From positions 471,501 to 535,500 of the forward strand of contig NZ_CP142362.1 of assembly GCF_035918395.1 (NCBI RefSeq): 64,000 bases of DNA, given 5' to 3'. Origin of the DNA: Mycolicibacterium sp. ND9-15 (lineage in GTDB: Bacteria > Actinomycetota > Actinomycetes > Mycobacteriales > Mycobacteriaceae). The position numbers and the translations under genes are program-made. Shown in pieces: positions 10,520 to 19,465 of this stretch. The notes below the pieces were generated by a model. That model was not told the origin of the DNA. It made no database searches and worked only from the letters and a program-made list of their open reading frames with translations. Each line of letters begins with the position of its first letter. Position 1 is the stretch's first letter.

Positions 10520-10930
10520 GTGCAGGTGAGCTTCTCCGCGCTGGAGCTTCTTCCCGAGTCGACGTTGCGTACTGGGGTGGACCTGATGGTGCGCCTGGTC
10601 GAAGCGGCCGGCGCTCTGGTCATCGTGATCGGAGCCTTGATCGCGATCGTGAAGTTCTTCATCTCGCTGCTCCGCCGCGACGCTACCGAGTTCTCCGCCG
10701 TACGTTTGACTCTGGGCCGGTTTCTCGCGCTCGGGCTGGAGTTTCAACTCGCCAGCGACGTCCTTCGGACTGCGATCTCGCCGTCGTTCCAGGAAATCGG
10801 CAAACTCGCGGCCATCGCCACCATTCGTACGGCGCTGAACTACTTCCTCGCCAAGGAGATCGCCGCCGAACAACGCGCTGTCGAGCAAGGTCGCGTCGCA
10901 GCGCCCACGGAGAACCCGGCGACACCGTGA
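10520..10930 (+). CDS. DUF1622 family membrane protein
   Basis: A 136-residue protein with a first hydrophobic helix (LVIVIGALIAIVKFFISLL, about residues 33-51). A second amphipathic segment carries the DUF1622 hallmark LGRFLALGLEFQLASDVLRT and IRTALNYFLAKE. Function is unknown. GTG 10520 gives a conventional amino terminus; TTG 10481 would add 13 residues and GTG 10526 is also possible. The downstream small membrane gene overlaps its stop. Confidence 0.8.
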   Translation: MQVSFSALELLPESTLRTGVDLMVRLVEAAGALVIVIGALIAIVKFFISLLRRDATEFSAVRLTLGRFLALGLEFQLASDVLRTAISPSFQEIGKLAAIATIRTALNYFLAKEIAAEQRAVEQGRVAAPTENPATP

Positions 10931-11205
10931 TCGGATTCGCCGACCTCTCATGGGTGATCGCGGCGGCGGCCCTCGTGCTGGCGGCATTGACATTGGTGGT
11001 GCTACGCCGCCCCCCGCTGGCCCTGCATGTACTGCTGGATTTGCTGCTCGCCGCAGGCTTGCTGCGGCTCAGCGTCGACGCGACCTGGCGATCGATCGCG
11101 GTCACGGCGCTTGTCCTCGTGGTGCGCCACCTCGTCACCCGCGGCTTGGCGCTGCCTCCGCCGTTGGTGTTCCGTCGGCGGGTGATCAACGCTGCGGGCC
11201 TCTGA
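10927..11205 (+). CDS. Small integral membrane protein coupled to DUF1622 gene
   Basis: A 92-residue protein with three hydrophobic stretches (about residues 8-27, 31-46 and 52-66) and a basic C-terminus ending in PPLVFRRRVINAAGL. GTG 10927 overlaps the preceding TGA as GTGA, indicating translational coupling. No family was recognised. A membrane complex with the DUF1622 protein is inferred from the overlap only. Confidence 0.7.
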   Translation: MIGFADLSWVIAAAALVLAALTLVVLRRPPLALHVLLDLLLAAGLLRLSVDATWRSIAVTALVLVVRHLVTRGLALPPPLVFRRRVINAAGL

Positions 11206-11214
11206 AACCTGTCG

Positions 11215-11736
11215 CTACACGCGGCGCCGTTCGCGTTCGTTGGCCAACGCCACCTTCACGACATCGAAGGCCATCGTCTGCCCGTAGCCGCGCCGGGCGA
11301 GCATTCCCACCAGTCGACGCATCACTTTGGCGCCGTCACCGTCGGTGAGCTTCTCGCGGCGCAGCTTGTCGGCGACGAGTCGCTCGGCGCGTGCGCGTTC
11401 GGCGCCGGGTTCGTCATCGGCCAGGGTCGCCTCGATGGTGTCGTTGTCGACCCCTTTGGTCCGCAACTCGGCGATCAACGCCCGTCTGCCCTTGCCCGCG
11501 TTCGTCCGCCGGGATCGGACCCACTGTTCGGCGAACTCCGCGTCGTCGACCAAACCGACCTGTTCGAGCCGATCGAGCACCCGGTCGCTGATGTCGGCGG
11601 GATACCCGCGCTTGGCCAGTTGACCGGCTAGTTCGGCTCTGGTGCGTGCCCTCACGGTGAGCAGGCGCAGACACAGGTCGCGCGCCTGCTCCTCGCGGGG
11701 AGCCTCAGAAGTCGACGGGGGCGGGGAGGACTTCAT
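11215..11736 (-). CDS. recX: RecA regulator RecX
   Basis: A 173-residue protein of three-helix repeats that binds RecA filaments and dampens recombinase activity. Family signatures include [22 protein letters not shown] (residues 25-46) and [13 protein letters not shown]. It starts within the 3' end of recA (32-nt overlap), as in other mycobacteria, so its expression should follow the SOS-controlled recA transcript. Confidence 0.93.
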   Translation of the reverse strand: MKSSPPPSTSEAPREEQARDLCLRLLTVRARTRAELAGQLAKRGYPADISDRVLDRLEQVGLVDDAEFAEQWVRSRRTNAGKGRRALIAELRTKGVDNDTIEATLADDEPGAERARAERLVADKLRREKLTDGDGAKVMRRLVGMLARRGYGQTMAFDVVKVALANERERRRV

Positions 11737-14068
11737 CTTCGGGCGGACCGTCGGTCAGCACCGCGCCGATGCCGAGCTTCTCTTTGATCTTCTTCTCGAT
11801 TTCGTTGGCCACGTCGACGTTCTCGATGAGGAAATTACGGGCGTTCTCCTTGCCCTGGCCCAACTGCTCACCCTCATAGGTGAACCACGAGCCGGACTTG
11901 CGCACGAAGCCCTGCTCGACACCCATATCGATGAGTGACCCCTCCTTGGAGATGCCCTTGCCATACAGGATGTCGAACTCGGCTTGTTTGAAAGGCGGCG
12001 AGCAGTTGTGCACAACAACGCCTTCTGCGACAAGGTTGTGCAGCTCCTCAACCTCGAGGTCGAATGTCCTTGCCCGACGTACTGGCAGTACTTCCCGGAT
12101 CACCGAGTACCGGAGTTCTTCTGCCAGCACATCGTGCAGGAACTGGTCGTCCAGGGCGTCGGCAAGCGCCTGCACACGATCCCGGCGAAGACGGCCGACG
12201 CCCAGAACCTGCTTCATTCCACCGCGGGGGTCGCCGGCGCCTGAACCGATCATGGCTGCCGCGTCCCGCGCGGTCACGCCACGCTCGTCGAGATAATTGA
12301 GCACGGCGTCGGTCATCTCCGAGGCCAGATACGTCGCCTGCGAGCCGCGCCGCGGCCCCCGCATAGCTTCTGGCATCGCTTGAACAAGCGTAGCGCCACG
12401 CGGCCCCCACATGGGAACCGCTTCCGCGAACGCTGTCACGTTCTCCATACCCGAGATCCGGACCTCGAATATTTGGCGCTTGCCCTGGACCCGTCGGTCA
12501 TTGATGAGGCTCGGCCGCTTCTGAGTCGGATCATAATCCCGAACAGTGCTGACGATTCCGAATCGCAGCAGCAGCCAGTGAATCTGATGTGCGAGCTGCT
12601 CAGAAGTGGTCGCGTAGCCAACCCGAAGCGCCCCCGTCTGCTCGCGGCTGACCCAACCGTCGCTCTCCAACAGGCCGAAGAGCAAATTCCCGACGACATC
12701 CGCCGAGATGTCGGACGCAAAGAACCAATCGGGAATCGTCTTCTCCCACGCGAGCTTGCCGTAAATACCAGCCCGCCGGCAGAGATCTAGGACGCCATTG
12801 CGTTCACCGCGTCGATGAGCGAGCGCAATCGACATCTGCCCTTGCGGATGGGCTGCACAACCCAACGCCGCCGCGATGTTAGTCACATCTTCGATGAGGG
12901 ACTGCTGAACGTTGATGAAGTTGATCGGAGTCTTGCCACCCACATAGCCATCGCCGATTAGGTAGCCGAGCAGCCGTGCGTGATCCGCTGAGATCGGCTC
13001 CTTGTCGCCGAATCCATCGAAGCGCCGCGGTTGCGCCACTCTGTCACCCTTGCGGAGTTCCCCTGCCTGACGCCAGCCGTACTCCGTGAGGATCTTGTGG
13101 TCGGGTGTCGCCCAAACGGTTGCGCCACCGGCGACCCGCAGTCCGACGACGTCCTGTACCCCCTGGTCGAACCAGGAGACCACGGGCCGCGCGTGCAACG
13201 TTCCGTCCTTGGTGGCAGCGACGACGTGGATCTGTTTACGGCCATCGACGACGTCCTCAATGCGATGGGTGATACCGGTGATTGGATCGAAGATTCGAGT
13301 GCCTTCCGCCAGGCACTTGTTCTTGACGACCTTGACACGGGTCCGGTTACCGACCGCCTCAGTACCATCTTTCAGCGTTTCAATCCGCCTGACATCCATT
13401 CGAACTGAAGCGTAGAACTTCAAAGCCTTTCCGCCCGTTGTTGTTTCAGGACTCCCGAAGAAAACTCCGATTTTTTCGCGGAGCTGGTTGATGAAGATCG
13501 CGGTGGTGCCCGAATTGCTCAGTGCGCCAGTGATCTTGCGAAGTGCTTGGCTCATCAGCCGGGCCTGCAGCCCGACGTGGCTGTCGCCCATCTCCCCTTC
13601 GATCTCCGCTCGCGGTACCAGCGCCGCCACCGAGTCGATGACCAAGATGTCCAGTGCGCCCGAGCGGATCAGCATGTCGGCGATCTCGAGCGCCTGCTCC
13701 CCGGTGTCGGGCTGGCTGACCAGCAGCGCGTCGGTGTCTACACCGAGCTTCTTGGCGTACTCCGGGTCCAGCGCGTGCTCGGCGTCGATGAACGCGGCGA
13801 TGCCACCGGCGGCCTGCGCGTTGGCGACCGCGTGCAGGGCGACGGTGGTCTTACCCGAGGATTCCGGGCCGTAGATCTCGATGATGCGTCCGCGCGGTAA
13901 TCCGCCGAGACCGAGCGCCACGTCCAGAGCGATGGACCCGGTGGGGATGACCGAGATCGGCTGGCGCACCTCGTCGCCGAGCCGCATCACTGAGCCCTTA
14001 CCGTGGGCTTTCTCAATCTGCGCGAGGGCCAGCTCGAGGGCCTTCTCGCGGTCGGGTGCCTGCGCCAT
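11705..14068 (-). CDS. recA: RecA recombinase precursor containing an intein
   Basis: The 787-residue precursor would yield a 350-residue RecA after splicing. N-extein residues 1-251 carry Walker A GPESSGKT (67-74), Walker [11 protein letters not shown] and the conserved loop 2 region. Residues 252-688 are an intein inserted after VKVVKNK. The C-extein starts with Cys689-Ser-Pro-Pro-Phe and contains [23 protein letters not shown]. RecA catalyses strand exchange and LexA self-cleavage. Two regulatory sites upstream (LexA box and RecA-NDp-type promoter) match known mycobacterial control. recX overlaps its 3' end. Confidence 0.97.
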   Translation of the reverse strand: MAQAPDREKALELALAQIEKAHGKGSVMRLGDEVRQPISVIPTGSIALDVALGLGGLPRGRIIEIYGPESSGKTTVALHAVANAQAAGGIAAFIDAEHALDPEYAKKLGVDTDALLVSQPDTGEQALEIADMLIRSGALDILVIDSVAALVPRAEIEGEMGDSHVGLQARLMSQALRKITGALSNSGTTAIFINQLREKIGVFFGSPETTTGGKALKFYASVRMDVRRIETLKDGTEAVGNRTRVKVVKNKCLAEGTRIFDPITGITHRIEDVVDGRKQIHVVAATKDGTLHARPVVSWFDQGVQDVVGLRVAGGATVWATPDHKILTEYGWRQAGELRKGDRVAQPRRFDGFGDKEPISADHARLLGYLIGDGYVGGKTPINFINVQQSLIEDVTNIAAALGCAAHPQGQMSIALAHRRGERNGVLDLCRRAGIYGKLAWEKTIPDWFFASDISADVVGNLLFGLLESDGWVSREQTGALRVGYATTSEQLAHQIHWLLLRFGIVSTVRDYDPTQKRPSLINDRRVQGKRQIFEVRISGMENVTAFAEAVPMWGPRGATLVQAMPEAMRGPRRGSQATYLASEMTDAVLNYLDERGVTARDAAAMIGSGAGDPRGGMKQVLGVGRLRRDRVQALADALDDQFLHDVLAEELRYSVIREVLPVRRARTFDLEVEELHNLVAEGVVVHNCSPPFKQAEFDILYGKGISKEGSLIDMGVEQGFVRKSGSWFTYEGEQLGQGKENARNFLIENVDVANEIEKKIKEKLGIGAVLTDGPPEDEVLPAPVDF
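12005..13315 (-). mobile_element. RecA intein with LAGLIDADG homing endonuclease (M. tuberculosis insertion site)
   Basis: A 437-residue in-frame insertion that closely resembles the M. tuberculosis RecA (PI-MtuI) intein and sits at the same site, after residue 251. Splicing residues are all present: Cys1, block B TPDH (His73), Asp419 in block F, penultimate His436, terminal Asn437 and +1 Cys. Both endonuclease motifs keep their acidic residues (Asp122 in GYLIGDG; Asp219 in LLESDG), so homing may be active. It is about three residues shorter than the M. tuberculosis intein as I recall it, near the first motif. Its codon usage looks visibly less GC-rich than the flanking recA. Confidence 0.95.
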
Positions 14069-14129
14069 GGTGGTCTCCGTCCTTCGGATGTCTAGCTGTT
14101 CGGTGATCAGTTTTGATCAGTTGGCCGTG

Positions 14130-14152
14130 ACGCTAGAGGCAGCCTCCGACAA
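14130..14152 (-). promoter_or_regulatory. RecA-NDp-type (LexA-independent) promoter of recA
   Basis: On the minus strand the sequence reads TTGTCGGAG, 8 nt, then TAGCGT. This fits the RecA-NDp consensus tTGTCRGtg-N8-TAnnnT exactly at its core positions. In M. tuberculosis this promoter drives LexA/RecA-independent DNA-damage induction through ClpR/PafBC. It ends 62 nt before the recA ATG. Confidence 0.8.
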
Positions 14153-14208
14153 GTTCGGGTCAAGTCGGCCTGACCAGCATCTAGCCGTCGAACACTGCCC
14201 ACACTAGA

Positions 14209-14222
14209 CGAACACCTGTTCG
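14209..14222. promoter_or_regulatory. LexA-binding SOS box upstream of recA
   Basis: CGAACACCTGTTCG is a perfect palindrome in its outer arms (CGAAC-N4-GTTCG), the mycobacterial SOS-box consensus. The flanking base on one side extends it to TCGAAC. It lies 141 nt upstream of the recA ATG and about 117 nt upstream of hypA. It is assigned to recA because the same sequence precedes M. tuberculosis recA; an effect on hypA cannot be excluded. Confidence 0.85.
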
Positions 14223-14338
14223 ACTCAAGCCCGACACGCCGTGGCGCAGGACAGATGCCTGGAGCGGATCTCCCGTCCCCTCCCTGCGGCCCGTTCTGCG
14301 GCCTATCGTGAAGACATTCCGGTAGAAACGGGCACCGT

Positions 14339-14668
14339 ATGCATGAGATGGCGATAACCCAGAGCGTGGTCGACGCGGTGTGCGAGCACGCCGCGGGACG
14401 CCGGGTGCACTGCGTCAAGCTGGAGGTCGGCGCGCTGTGCGCCCTCGTGCCCGACTCGATGCAGTTCTGCTTCGAACTCGCCACCACGGGCACGGTCGCA
14501 GACGGCGCACGCCTGCTCCTCGACGTCCAACCCGGCGCGGCGTACTGCCGCACCTGCGGTCAGAACTTCGAATTGCCCGACCTGATCCTGTTATGCCCCT
14601 GCGGCAGCGCGAATGTCGAGGTGGTCGCCGGCCGGGACCTGAAGATCCTCTCGATGGAAGTGAGCTGA
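14339..14668 (+). CDS. hypA: Hydrogenase nickel-incorporation protein HypA
   Basis: A 109-residue metallochaperone that passes Ni2+ to the hydrogenase large subunit together with HypB. The amino terminus MHEMAIT supplies the conserved nickel ligands Met1, His2 and Glu3. The zinc site is formed by Cys70-x-x-Cys73 and a Cys86-Pro-Cys88 pair; the second pair is one residue tighter than the usual CxxC. A weak -10 (TATCGT, 14304-14309) precedes it. It is first in the + strand hydrogenase island and is followed by hypB after 2 nt. Confidence 0.93.
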   Translation: MHEMAITQSVVDAVCEHAAGRRVHCVKLEVGALCALVPDSMQFCFELATTGTVADGARLLLDVQPGAAYCRTCGQNFELPDLILLCPCGSANVEVVAGRDLKILSMEVS

Positions 14669-14670
14669 CC

Positions 14671-15465
14671 ATGTGCGCAACCTGTGGCTGCGGCGACGAC
14701 GGCGCGACCGTCACTGTGCCGGGGCATGTCCACCCCCACGAGAACGGCCATCCGCACCATCACCACGACCACGACCACGTCCACACCGAGACGATCACGC
14801 TCGAGCAGAAGGTGCTCGCGAAGAACGACGAACTCGCCGACGAAAACCGCGCTTGGCTGGCCGAACGCGACATCCTGGCGTTCAACCTCACCAGTTCTCC
14901 AGGCGCGGGCAAGACGACGCTTCTCGAGCGCACGATCCGCGATCTCTGCGCGGATCGTCCGGTGGCGGTCATCGAAGGAGATCAGGAGACGCTTCTGGAC
15001 GCCGAACGCATCAAGGCCGCCGGTGCGAACGCGGTGCAAGTCAACACCGGCGCGGGCTGCCACCTCGACGCCGCCATGGTGCACCGGGCGCTGCAGACCC
15101 TCGACCCGGAGCCGGGGTCGCTCCTGTTCATCGAGAATGTCGGGAACCTCGTCTGCCCCGCGCTGTTCGATCTCGGTGAGCGCAGCAAAGTCGTCGTCAT
15201 CTCGGTGACCGAAGGCGATGACAAACCGTTGAAGTATCCGCACATGTTCGCCGCAGCGGGTCTGGTCATCGTCAACAAGATCGATCTGCTGCCGTACGTG
15301 AGTTTCGATCTTGAAAAAAGTCGCGGTTACGTGCGATCACTGAACCCAGACGCGCAGATACTCACGATGTCGGCAATTACCGGCGATGGTACTGCGCAGT
15401 GGTACGAATGGATCGAAGATTGTGCAAATTCCGCTAGTTCCGTTACATCCGTTGACAAGACATAG
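14671..15465 (+). CDS. hypB: Hydrogenase nickel GTPase HypB
   Basis: A 264-residue SIMIBI GTPase that drives nickel transfer. The N-terminus has a CATCGCG cysteine cluster and a histidine-rich stretch (about residues 19-38, 10 His) suited to nickel storage. The P-loop SSPGAGKTT is at 75-83, the metal-binding G-domain pair lies in NTGAGCHLDA, and the base-specificity motif NKID follows. The ATG starts 2 nt after hypA. The next gene is 124 nt away, so the hydrogenase structural genes may have their own promoter. Confidence 0.95.
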   Translation: MCATCGCGDDGATVTVPGHVHPHENGHPHHHHDHDHVHTETITLEQKVLAKNDELADENRAWLAERDILAFNLTSSPGAGKTTLLERTIRDLCADRPVAVIEGDQETLLDAERIKAAGANAVQVNTGAGCHLDAAMVHRALQTLDPEPGSLLFIENVGNLVCPALFDLGERSKVVVISVTEGDDKPLKYPHMFAAAGLVIVNKIDLLPYVSFDLEKSRGYVRSLNPDAQILTMSAITGDGTAQWYEWIEDCANSASSVTSVDKT

Positions 15466-15528
15466 CCCCCGGAGTAAACCCAAACTCAGCGCCGAAGTTC
15501 GGCGCCACGGCACCGTGTGATGTTGTGG

Positions 15529-15574
15529 GGGCCCCAGCCCGGCTCCCGGTCGTGAGGGCCCCAGCCCGGCCCCC
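15529..15574 (+). repeat. Imperfect direct repeat in the hypB-hhyS gap
   Basis: Two 19-bp copies (15529-15547 and 15556-15574) of the GC-rich word GGGCCCCAGCCCGGCTCCC differ at one base (T to C) and are separated by 8 bp. They occupy the 3' part of the 124-nt gap just before hhyS. They could be a regulator site, an RNA structure or simple duplication; nothing in the sequence decides between these. Confidence 0.6.
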
Positions 15575-15589
15575 AGGAAGCTGTGACCT

Positions 15590-16645
15590 ATGCCAACGGA
15601 GGCAGCAGTCAAAGCAGAAGAGGCACTGATCCACGTTCTGTGGATCAACGCCGGATTGAGTTGTGACGGTGATTCGGTGGCGTTGACTGCCGCCACCCAA
15701 CCCAGCATCGAGGAGATCGCCCTTGGGGCGCTTCCGGGGCTGCCGAAAATCGCCGTCCACTGGCCCCTGATCGATTTCGAGTGCGGACCGAACGGGGGCG
15801 CCGATGATTTTCTCGAGTGGTTCTTCAAGGCCGATCGGGGCGAGTTGGACCCGTTCGTTCTGGTGGTCGAGGGGTCCATCCCGAACGAGAAGATCAAAGC
15901 CGAGGGCTACTGGTGCGGGTTCGGCAACGACCCGGCCACCGGCCAACCGATGACCACGAGCGAATGGCTGGATCGGCTGGCGCCCAAGGCCACTGCCATC
16001 GTTGCGGTCGGCACGTGCGCCACTTACGGCGGTATCCACGCGATGGCGGGCAATCCGACCGGCGCCATGGGAGTGCCCGACTACCTCGGCTGGGATTGGA
16101 AGAGCAAGGCCGGCATACCGATCGTGTGTGTGCCCGGATGTCCCATCCAACCGGACAACCTCGCCGAGACACTGACCTATCTGCTGTACATGGCCACCGA
16201 TCAGGCCCCGATGATTCCGCTCGACGATGCGTTACGACCACAGTGGTTGTTCGGCGCGACCGTGCACGAGGGTTGTGACCGGGCCGGCTACTACGAACAA
16301 GGCGATTTCGCAACGGAGTACGGCTCCCCCAAATGCATTGTGAAACTGGGCTGTTGGGGTCCGGTCGTCAAATGCAACGTGCCAAAGCGCGGCTGGATCA
16401 ACGGAGTCGGGGGCTGCCCGAACGTGGGCGGAATCTGCATCGGCTGCACCATGCCGGGATTTCCCGACAAGTTCATGCCGTTCATGGATGAACCGCCCGG
16501 CGGCAAGGTCTCCACTGCGGCCTCGAGTCTGTACGGATCGGTCATTCGCAGCCTGCGCCACGTCACCGGCCGCACCGTCGACAAAGAACCCAAGTGGCGC
16601 CATCCCGGCACGCAACTCACGACCGGAGCGACCCGCACCTGGTAG
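15590..16645 (+). CDS. hhyS: Group 1h [NiFe] hydrogenase small subunit
   Basis: A 351-residue electron-transfer subunit carrying three Fe-S clusters that pass electrons from the large subunit to the respiratory chain. The usual proximal-cluster CxxC is replaced by Cys25-Asp-Gly-Asp28, the Cys3-Asp arrangement described for actinobacterial-type O2-tolerant enzymes. Other ligands lie in VGTCATYGG, VPGCP, VHEGCDRAG, SPKC, KLGC, GGCP and ICIGC. There is no Tat signal, as expected for this group. The large subunit follows after 87 nt. Confidence 0.95.
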   Translation: MPTEAAVKAEEALIHVLWINAGLSCDGDSVALTAATQPSIEEIALGALPGLPKIAVHWPLIDFECGPNGGADDFLEWFFKADRGELDPFVLVVEGSIPNEKIKAEGYWCGFGNDPATGQPMTTSEWLDRLAPKATAIVAVGTCATYGGIHAMAGNPTGAMGVPDYLGWDWKSKAGIPIVCVPGCPIQPDNLAETLTYLLYMATDQAPMIPLDDALRPQWLFGATVHEGCDRAGYYEQGDFATEYGSPKCIVKLGCWGPVVKCNVPKRGWINGVGGCPNVGGICIGCTMPGFPDKFMPFMDEPPGGKVSTAASSLYGSVIRSLRHVTGRTVDKEPKWRHPGTQLTTGATRTW

Positions 16646-16732
16646 GTGCGGGCCGTCCCGGGGCGCCCAGGCGTGCTTTCGGGTATCGAAACGGCCTGTG
16701 ACGCTTCTCCTTAGAAGAAAGAGAAGAGTTCG

Positions 16733-18529
16733 ATGACAACCACCATCCCCGAGCCGTCACACGTGAAGCGCGATCCCGGCCAACTCGTGGAGATGGCGTG
16801 GGACCCCATCACCCGGATCGTCGGAAGCCTCGGCATCTACACCAAGATCGATTTCGACAACCGCGAAGTCGTCGAGTGTCACAGCACCTCGTCGATCTTC
16901 CGCGGCTATTCGATCTTCATGAAGGGCAAGGACCCCCGCGATGCCCATTTCATCACCAGCCGGATCTGCGGCATCTGTGGTGACAACCATGCCACGTGCT
17001 CGGTCTACACCCAGAACATGGCCTACGGCGTCCGGCCTCCGCACCTCGGTGAGTGGCTGATCAACCTGGGTGAGGCCGCGGAGTACATGTTCGACCACAA
17101 CATCTTCCAGGAGAACCTGGTGGGCGTGGACTACTGCGAGAAGATGGTCGCCGAAACCAATCCCAGTGTGCTGGCCAGGGCCGAGAACACCCAAGCGCCG
17201 CACGCCGATATGCACGGTCATCGCACGATCGCAGACATCATGCGCGCGCTCAACCCGTTCACCGGTGAGTTCTACCGTGAGGCATTACAGGTCAGCCGTT
17301 GGACGCGAGAGATGTTCTGCCTGATGGAAGGTCGCCATGTGCACCCGTCGACGCTGTATCCCGGCGGCATCGGAACGACCGCCACGATCCAGTTGATGAC
17401 CGACTACATGACCAGGCTGATGCGCTACGTGGAGTTCATGAAGAAGGTCGTGCCGATGCACGACGACCTCTTCGACTTCTTCTACGAAGCGCTCCCCGGC
17501 TACGACCAGGTCGGGCTGCGACGCACACTGCTGGGCTGCTGGGGCTCCTTCCAGGATCCCGAGGTATGCAACTTCGAGTACAAGGACATGGAGCGCTGGG
17601 GCGACGCCATGTTCGTCACACCCGGAGTCGTGATCGACGGAAAGCTGCACACCCACTCGCTGGTGGACATCAACCTCGGCATCCGAATCCTGTTGGGGCA
17701 CTCCTATTACGACGACTGGACCGATCAGGAGATGTTCGTCAAGACCGACCCGCTGGGCAATCCGGTGGACCGGCGGCACCCGTGGAACCAGCACACCAAC
17801 CCGCGTCCGCAGAAACGCGACTTCGACGAGAACTACAGCTGGGTGATGTCGCCGCGCTGGTTCGACGGGAAGGATCACTTGGCGCTGGACACCGGTGGCG
17901 GACCGCTGGCGCGGTTGTGGTCGACAGCGCTCGCCGGGCTGGTCGACGTCGGGTATGTGAAGGCGACCGGTCAAAGCGTGCAGATCAACCTGCCCAAGAC
18001 CGCTTTGAAGGGCCCGGTCGAATTGGAGTGGAAGATACCGCATTACGGCAGCAACACCCTCGAGCGCAATCGCGCGCGAACGTACTTCCAGGCTTATGCC
18101 GCCGCCTGTGCCCTGCACTTCGCCGAGAAGGCGTTGGTGGAGATCCGCGCCGGTCGCACCAAGACCTGGGAGAAGTTCGACGTGCCCGAGGAGGGCATCG
18201 GCTGCGGGTTCACCGAAGCGGTCCGCGGAGTCTTGAGTCACCACATGGTGATCCGCGACGGCAAGATCGCCAACTACCACCCGTATCCACCGACCCCGTG
18301 GAATGCGAACCCGCGCGACAGTTACGGCACGCCCGGCCCCTACGAGGACGCGGTACAGGGCCAGCCGATCTTCGAGGAGAACGACAGGGAACACTTCAAA
18401 GGTATCGACATCATGCGCACGGTACGAAGTTTCGACCCGTGCCTGCCGTGCGGGGTGCACATGTACCTGGGTAAGGGAAAGACACTGGACTTGCTGCACT
18501 CCCCGACCCAGTCCGTCACCGGGGAATAG
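16733..18529 (+). CDS. hhyL: Group 1h [NiFe] hydrogenase large subunit
   Basis: A 598-residue catalytic subunit that oxidises H2 at a NiFe(CN)2CO centre. The four metal-binding cysteines are Cys79 and Cys82 in RICGICGDNH, and Cys570 and Cys573 in DPCLPCGVH. The last 22 residues after His576 form the C-terminal extension removed by the maturation protease encoded at 22199. The enzyme is expected to scavenge atmospheric or trace H2. A GAAGAAAGAGAAGAG ribosome-binding region precedes ATG 16733. Confidence 0.96.
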   Translation: MTTTIPEPSHVKRDPGQLVEMAWDPITRIVGSLGIYTKIDFDNREVVECHSTSSIFRGYSIFMKGKDPRDAHFITSRICGICGDNHATCSVYTQNMAYGVRPPHLGEWLINLGEAAEYMFDHNIFQENLVGVDYCEKMVAETNPSVLARAENTQAPHADMHGHRTIADIMRALNPFTGEFYREALQVSRWTREMFCLMEGRHVHPSTLYPGGIGTTATIQLMTDYMTRLMRYVEFMKKVVPMHDDLFDFFYEALPGYDQVGLRRTLLGCWGSFQDPEVCNFEYKDMERWGDAMFVTPGVVIDGKLHTHSLVDINLGIRILLGHSYYDDWTDQEMFVKTDPLGNPVDRRHPWNQHTNPRPQKRDFDENYSWVMSPRWFDGKDHLALDTGGGPLARLWSTALAGLVDVGYVKATGQSVQINLPKTALKGPVELEWKIPHYGSNTLERNRARTYFQAYAAACALHFAEKALVEIRAGRTKTWEKFDVPEEGIGCGFTEAVRGVLSHHMVIRDGKIANYHPYPPTPWNANPRDSYGTPGPYEDAVQGQPIFEENDREHFKGIDIMRTVRSFDPCLPCGVHMYLGKGKTLDLLHSPTQSVTGE

Positions 18530-18532
18530 GGA

Positions 18533-19465
18533 ATGGCCCCGCCGACCGAAGACGACGCGCAGTGGCGCACGGCGGGCGACCGGATACAGGCCCTGCTCGA
18601 CGCGTCCGCCGCGGGGGGCCCTGCCGCCTACGAGCGGGCGGTCCAACTCGTCGGTGAGGTGACCGATCTCTACGGCGCCGGGCTGGAGCGGATGCTGCGG
18701 ATGGCGGTAAGCGCCGACGCGCGATTGCCCGAACTGCTCGTGCGCGACGACCTCGTGGCGAGCCTGCTGCTCGTGCACGGGCTGCATCCGCACGGCGTCG
18801 ACCGGCGGGTCGAGGATGCACTGGACAGGGTCCGGCCCTACCTGGGCTCACACGGCGGCGACGTGACCTTGCTCGAAGTCGTCGACGGCCCCGACGGCGT
18901 CACCGTCCGCCTGCAGTTTGCCGGCAGCTGTCAGAGTTGTCCGTCCTCCGCCGTCACTTTGGAACTCACGGTCGAGGACGCGATCCGGTCAGCCGCACCC
19001 GAGGTCACCTCGATCGAGGTGGTCTCAGCGGCTGCCAGCGCCGCCGTGATTCCGGCGGCGGCGCTGCTGCGCCGAGTCCGTCAAGACGCACCGGGCCCGG
19101 CTTCGTGGCACCCCGTTCCCGAATTCGCCGACCTGGGCCCGGGCGAGGTCGGCGGGTTCAGCGTGGCCGGAATCACCGTGCTGGCGTGCCGCATCGGCGA
19201 GAAATTGTTCGCCTACCGCGACCGGTGTGGTGTCTGCGACGAATCGCTGGCGGGCGCCGCGCTGCATCGACGGATGGGCTCCCCCGTCGGCGATGCGGTG
19301 CTGCGCTGCCCGAACTGTCGTGCCCACTTCGACGTCGTGCACGCCGGCGCCTGCGTCGACGACGCCGCCCCGCTCGCTCACCTGCAACCGATGCCGCTGC
19401 TCACCCGCGATGGAGTGCTGTCCATTGCGATGGCGGCGCAACCCACGGGAGCGGGCATGGCATGA
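18533..19465 (+). CDS. NifU-like / Rieske-like fusion protein of the hydrogenase operon
   Basis: A 310-residue protein starting 3 nt after hhyL. Residues about 85-165 form a NifU C-terminal-like domain with the cluster motif CQSC. A second domain (about 195-290) has a Rieske-like layout, but the usual CxH...CxxH is replaced by CGVC...CPNC followed by RAHFDVVHAG, giving four cysteines. It is plausibly an Fe-S carrier or the electron acceptor of the hydrogenase; this is inferred from position and motifs. An amino-terminal helical region (1-75) is unassigned. Confidence 0.8.
   Translation: MAPPTEDDAQWRTAGDRIQALLDASAAGGPAAYERAVQLVGEVTDLYGAGLERMLRMAVSADARLPELLVRDDLVASLLLVHGLHPHGVDRRVEDALDRVRPYLGSHGGDVTLLEVVDGPDGVTVRLQFAGSCQSCPSSAVTLELTVEDAIRSAAPEVTSIEVVSAAASAAVIPAAALLRRVRQDAPGPASWHPVPEFADLGPGEVGGFSVAGITVLACRIGEKLFAYRDRCGVCDESLAGAALHRRMGSPVGDAVLRCPNCRAHFDVVHAGACVDDAAPLAHLQPMPLLTRDGVLSIAMAAQPTGAGMA

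Noticed and set aside
17285..18793. A long minus-strand frame opposite hhyL
   Set aside because: HhyL motifs and the tight + strand operon explain this DNA; the opposite frame lacks conserved features.
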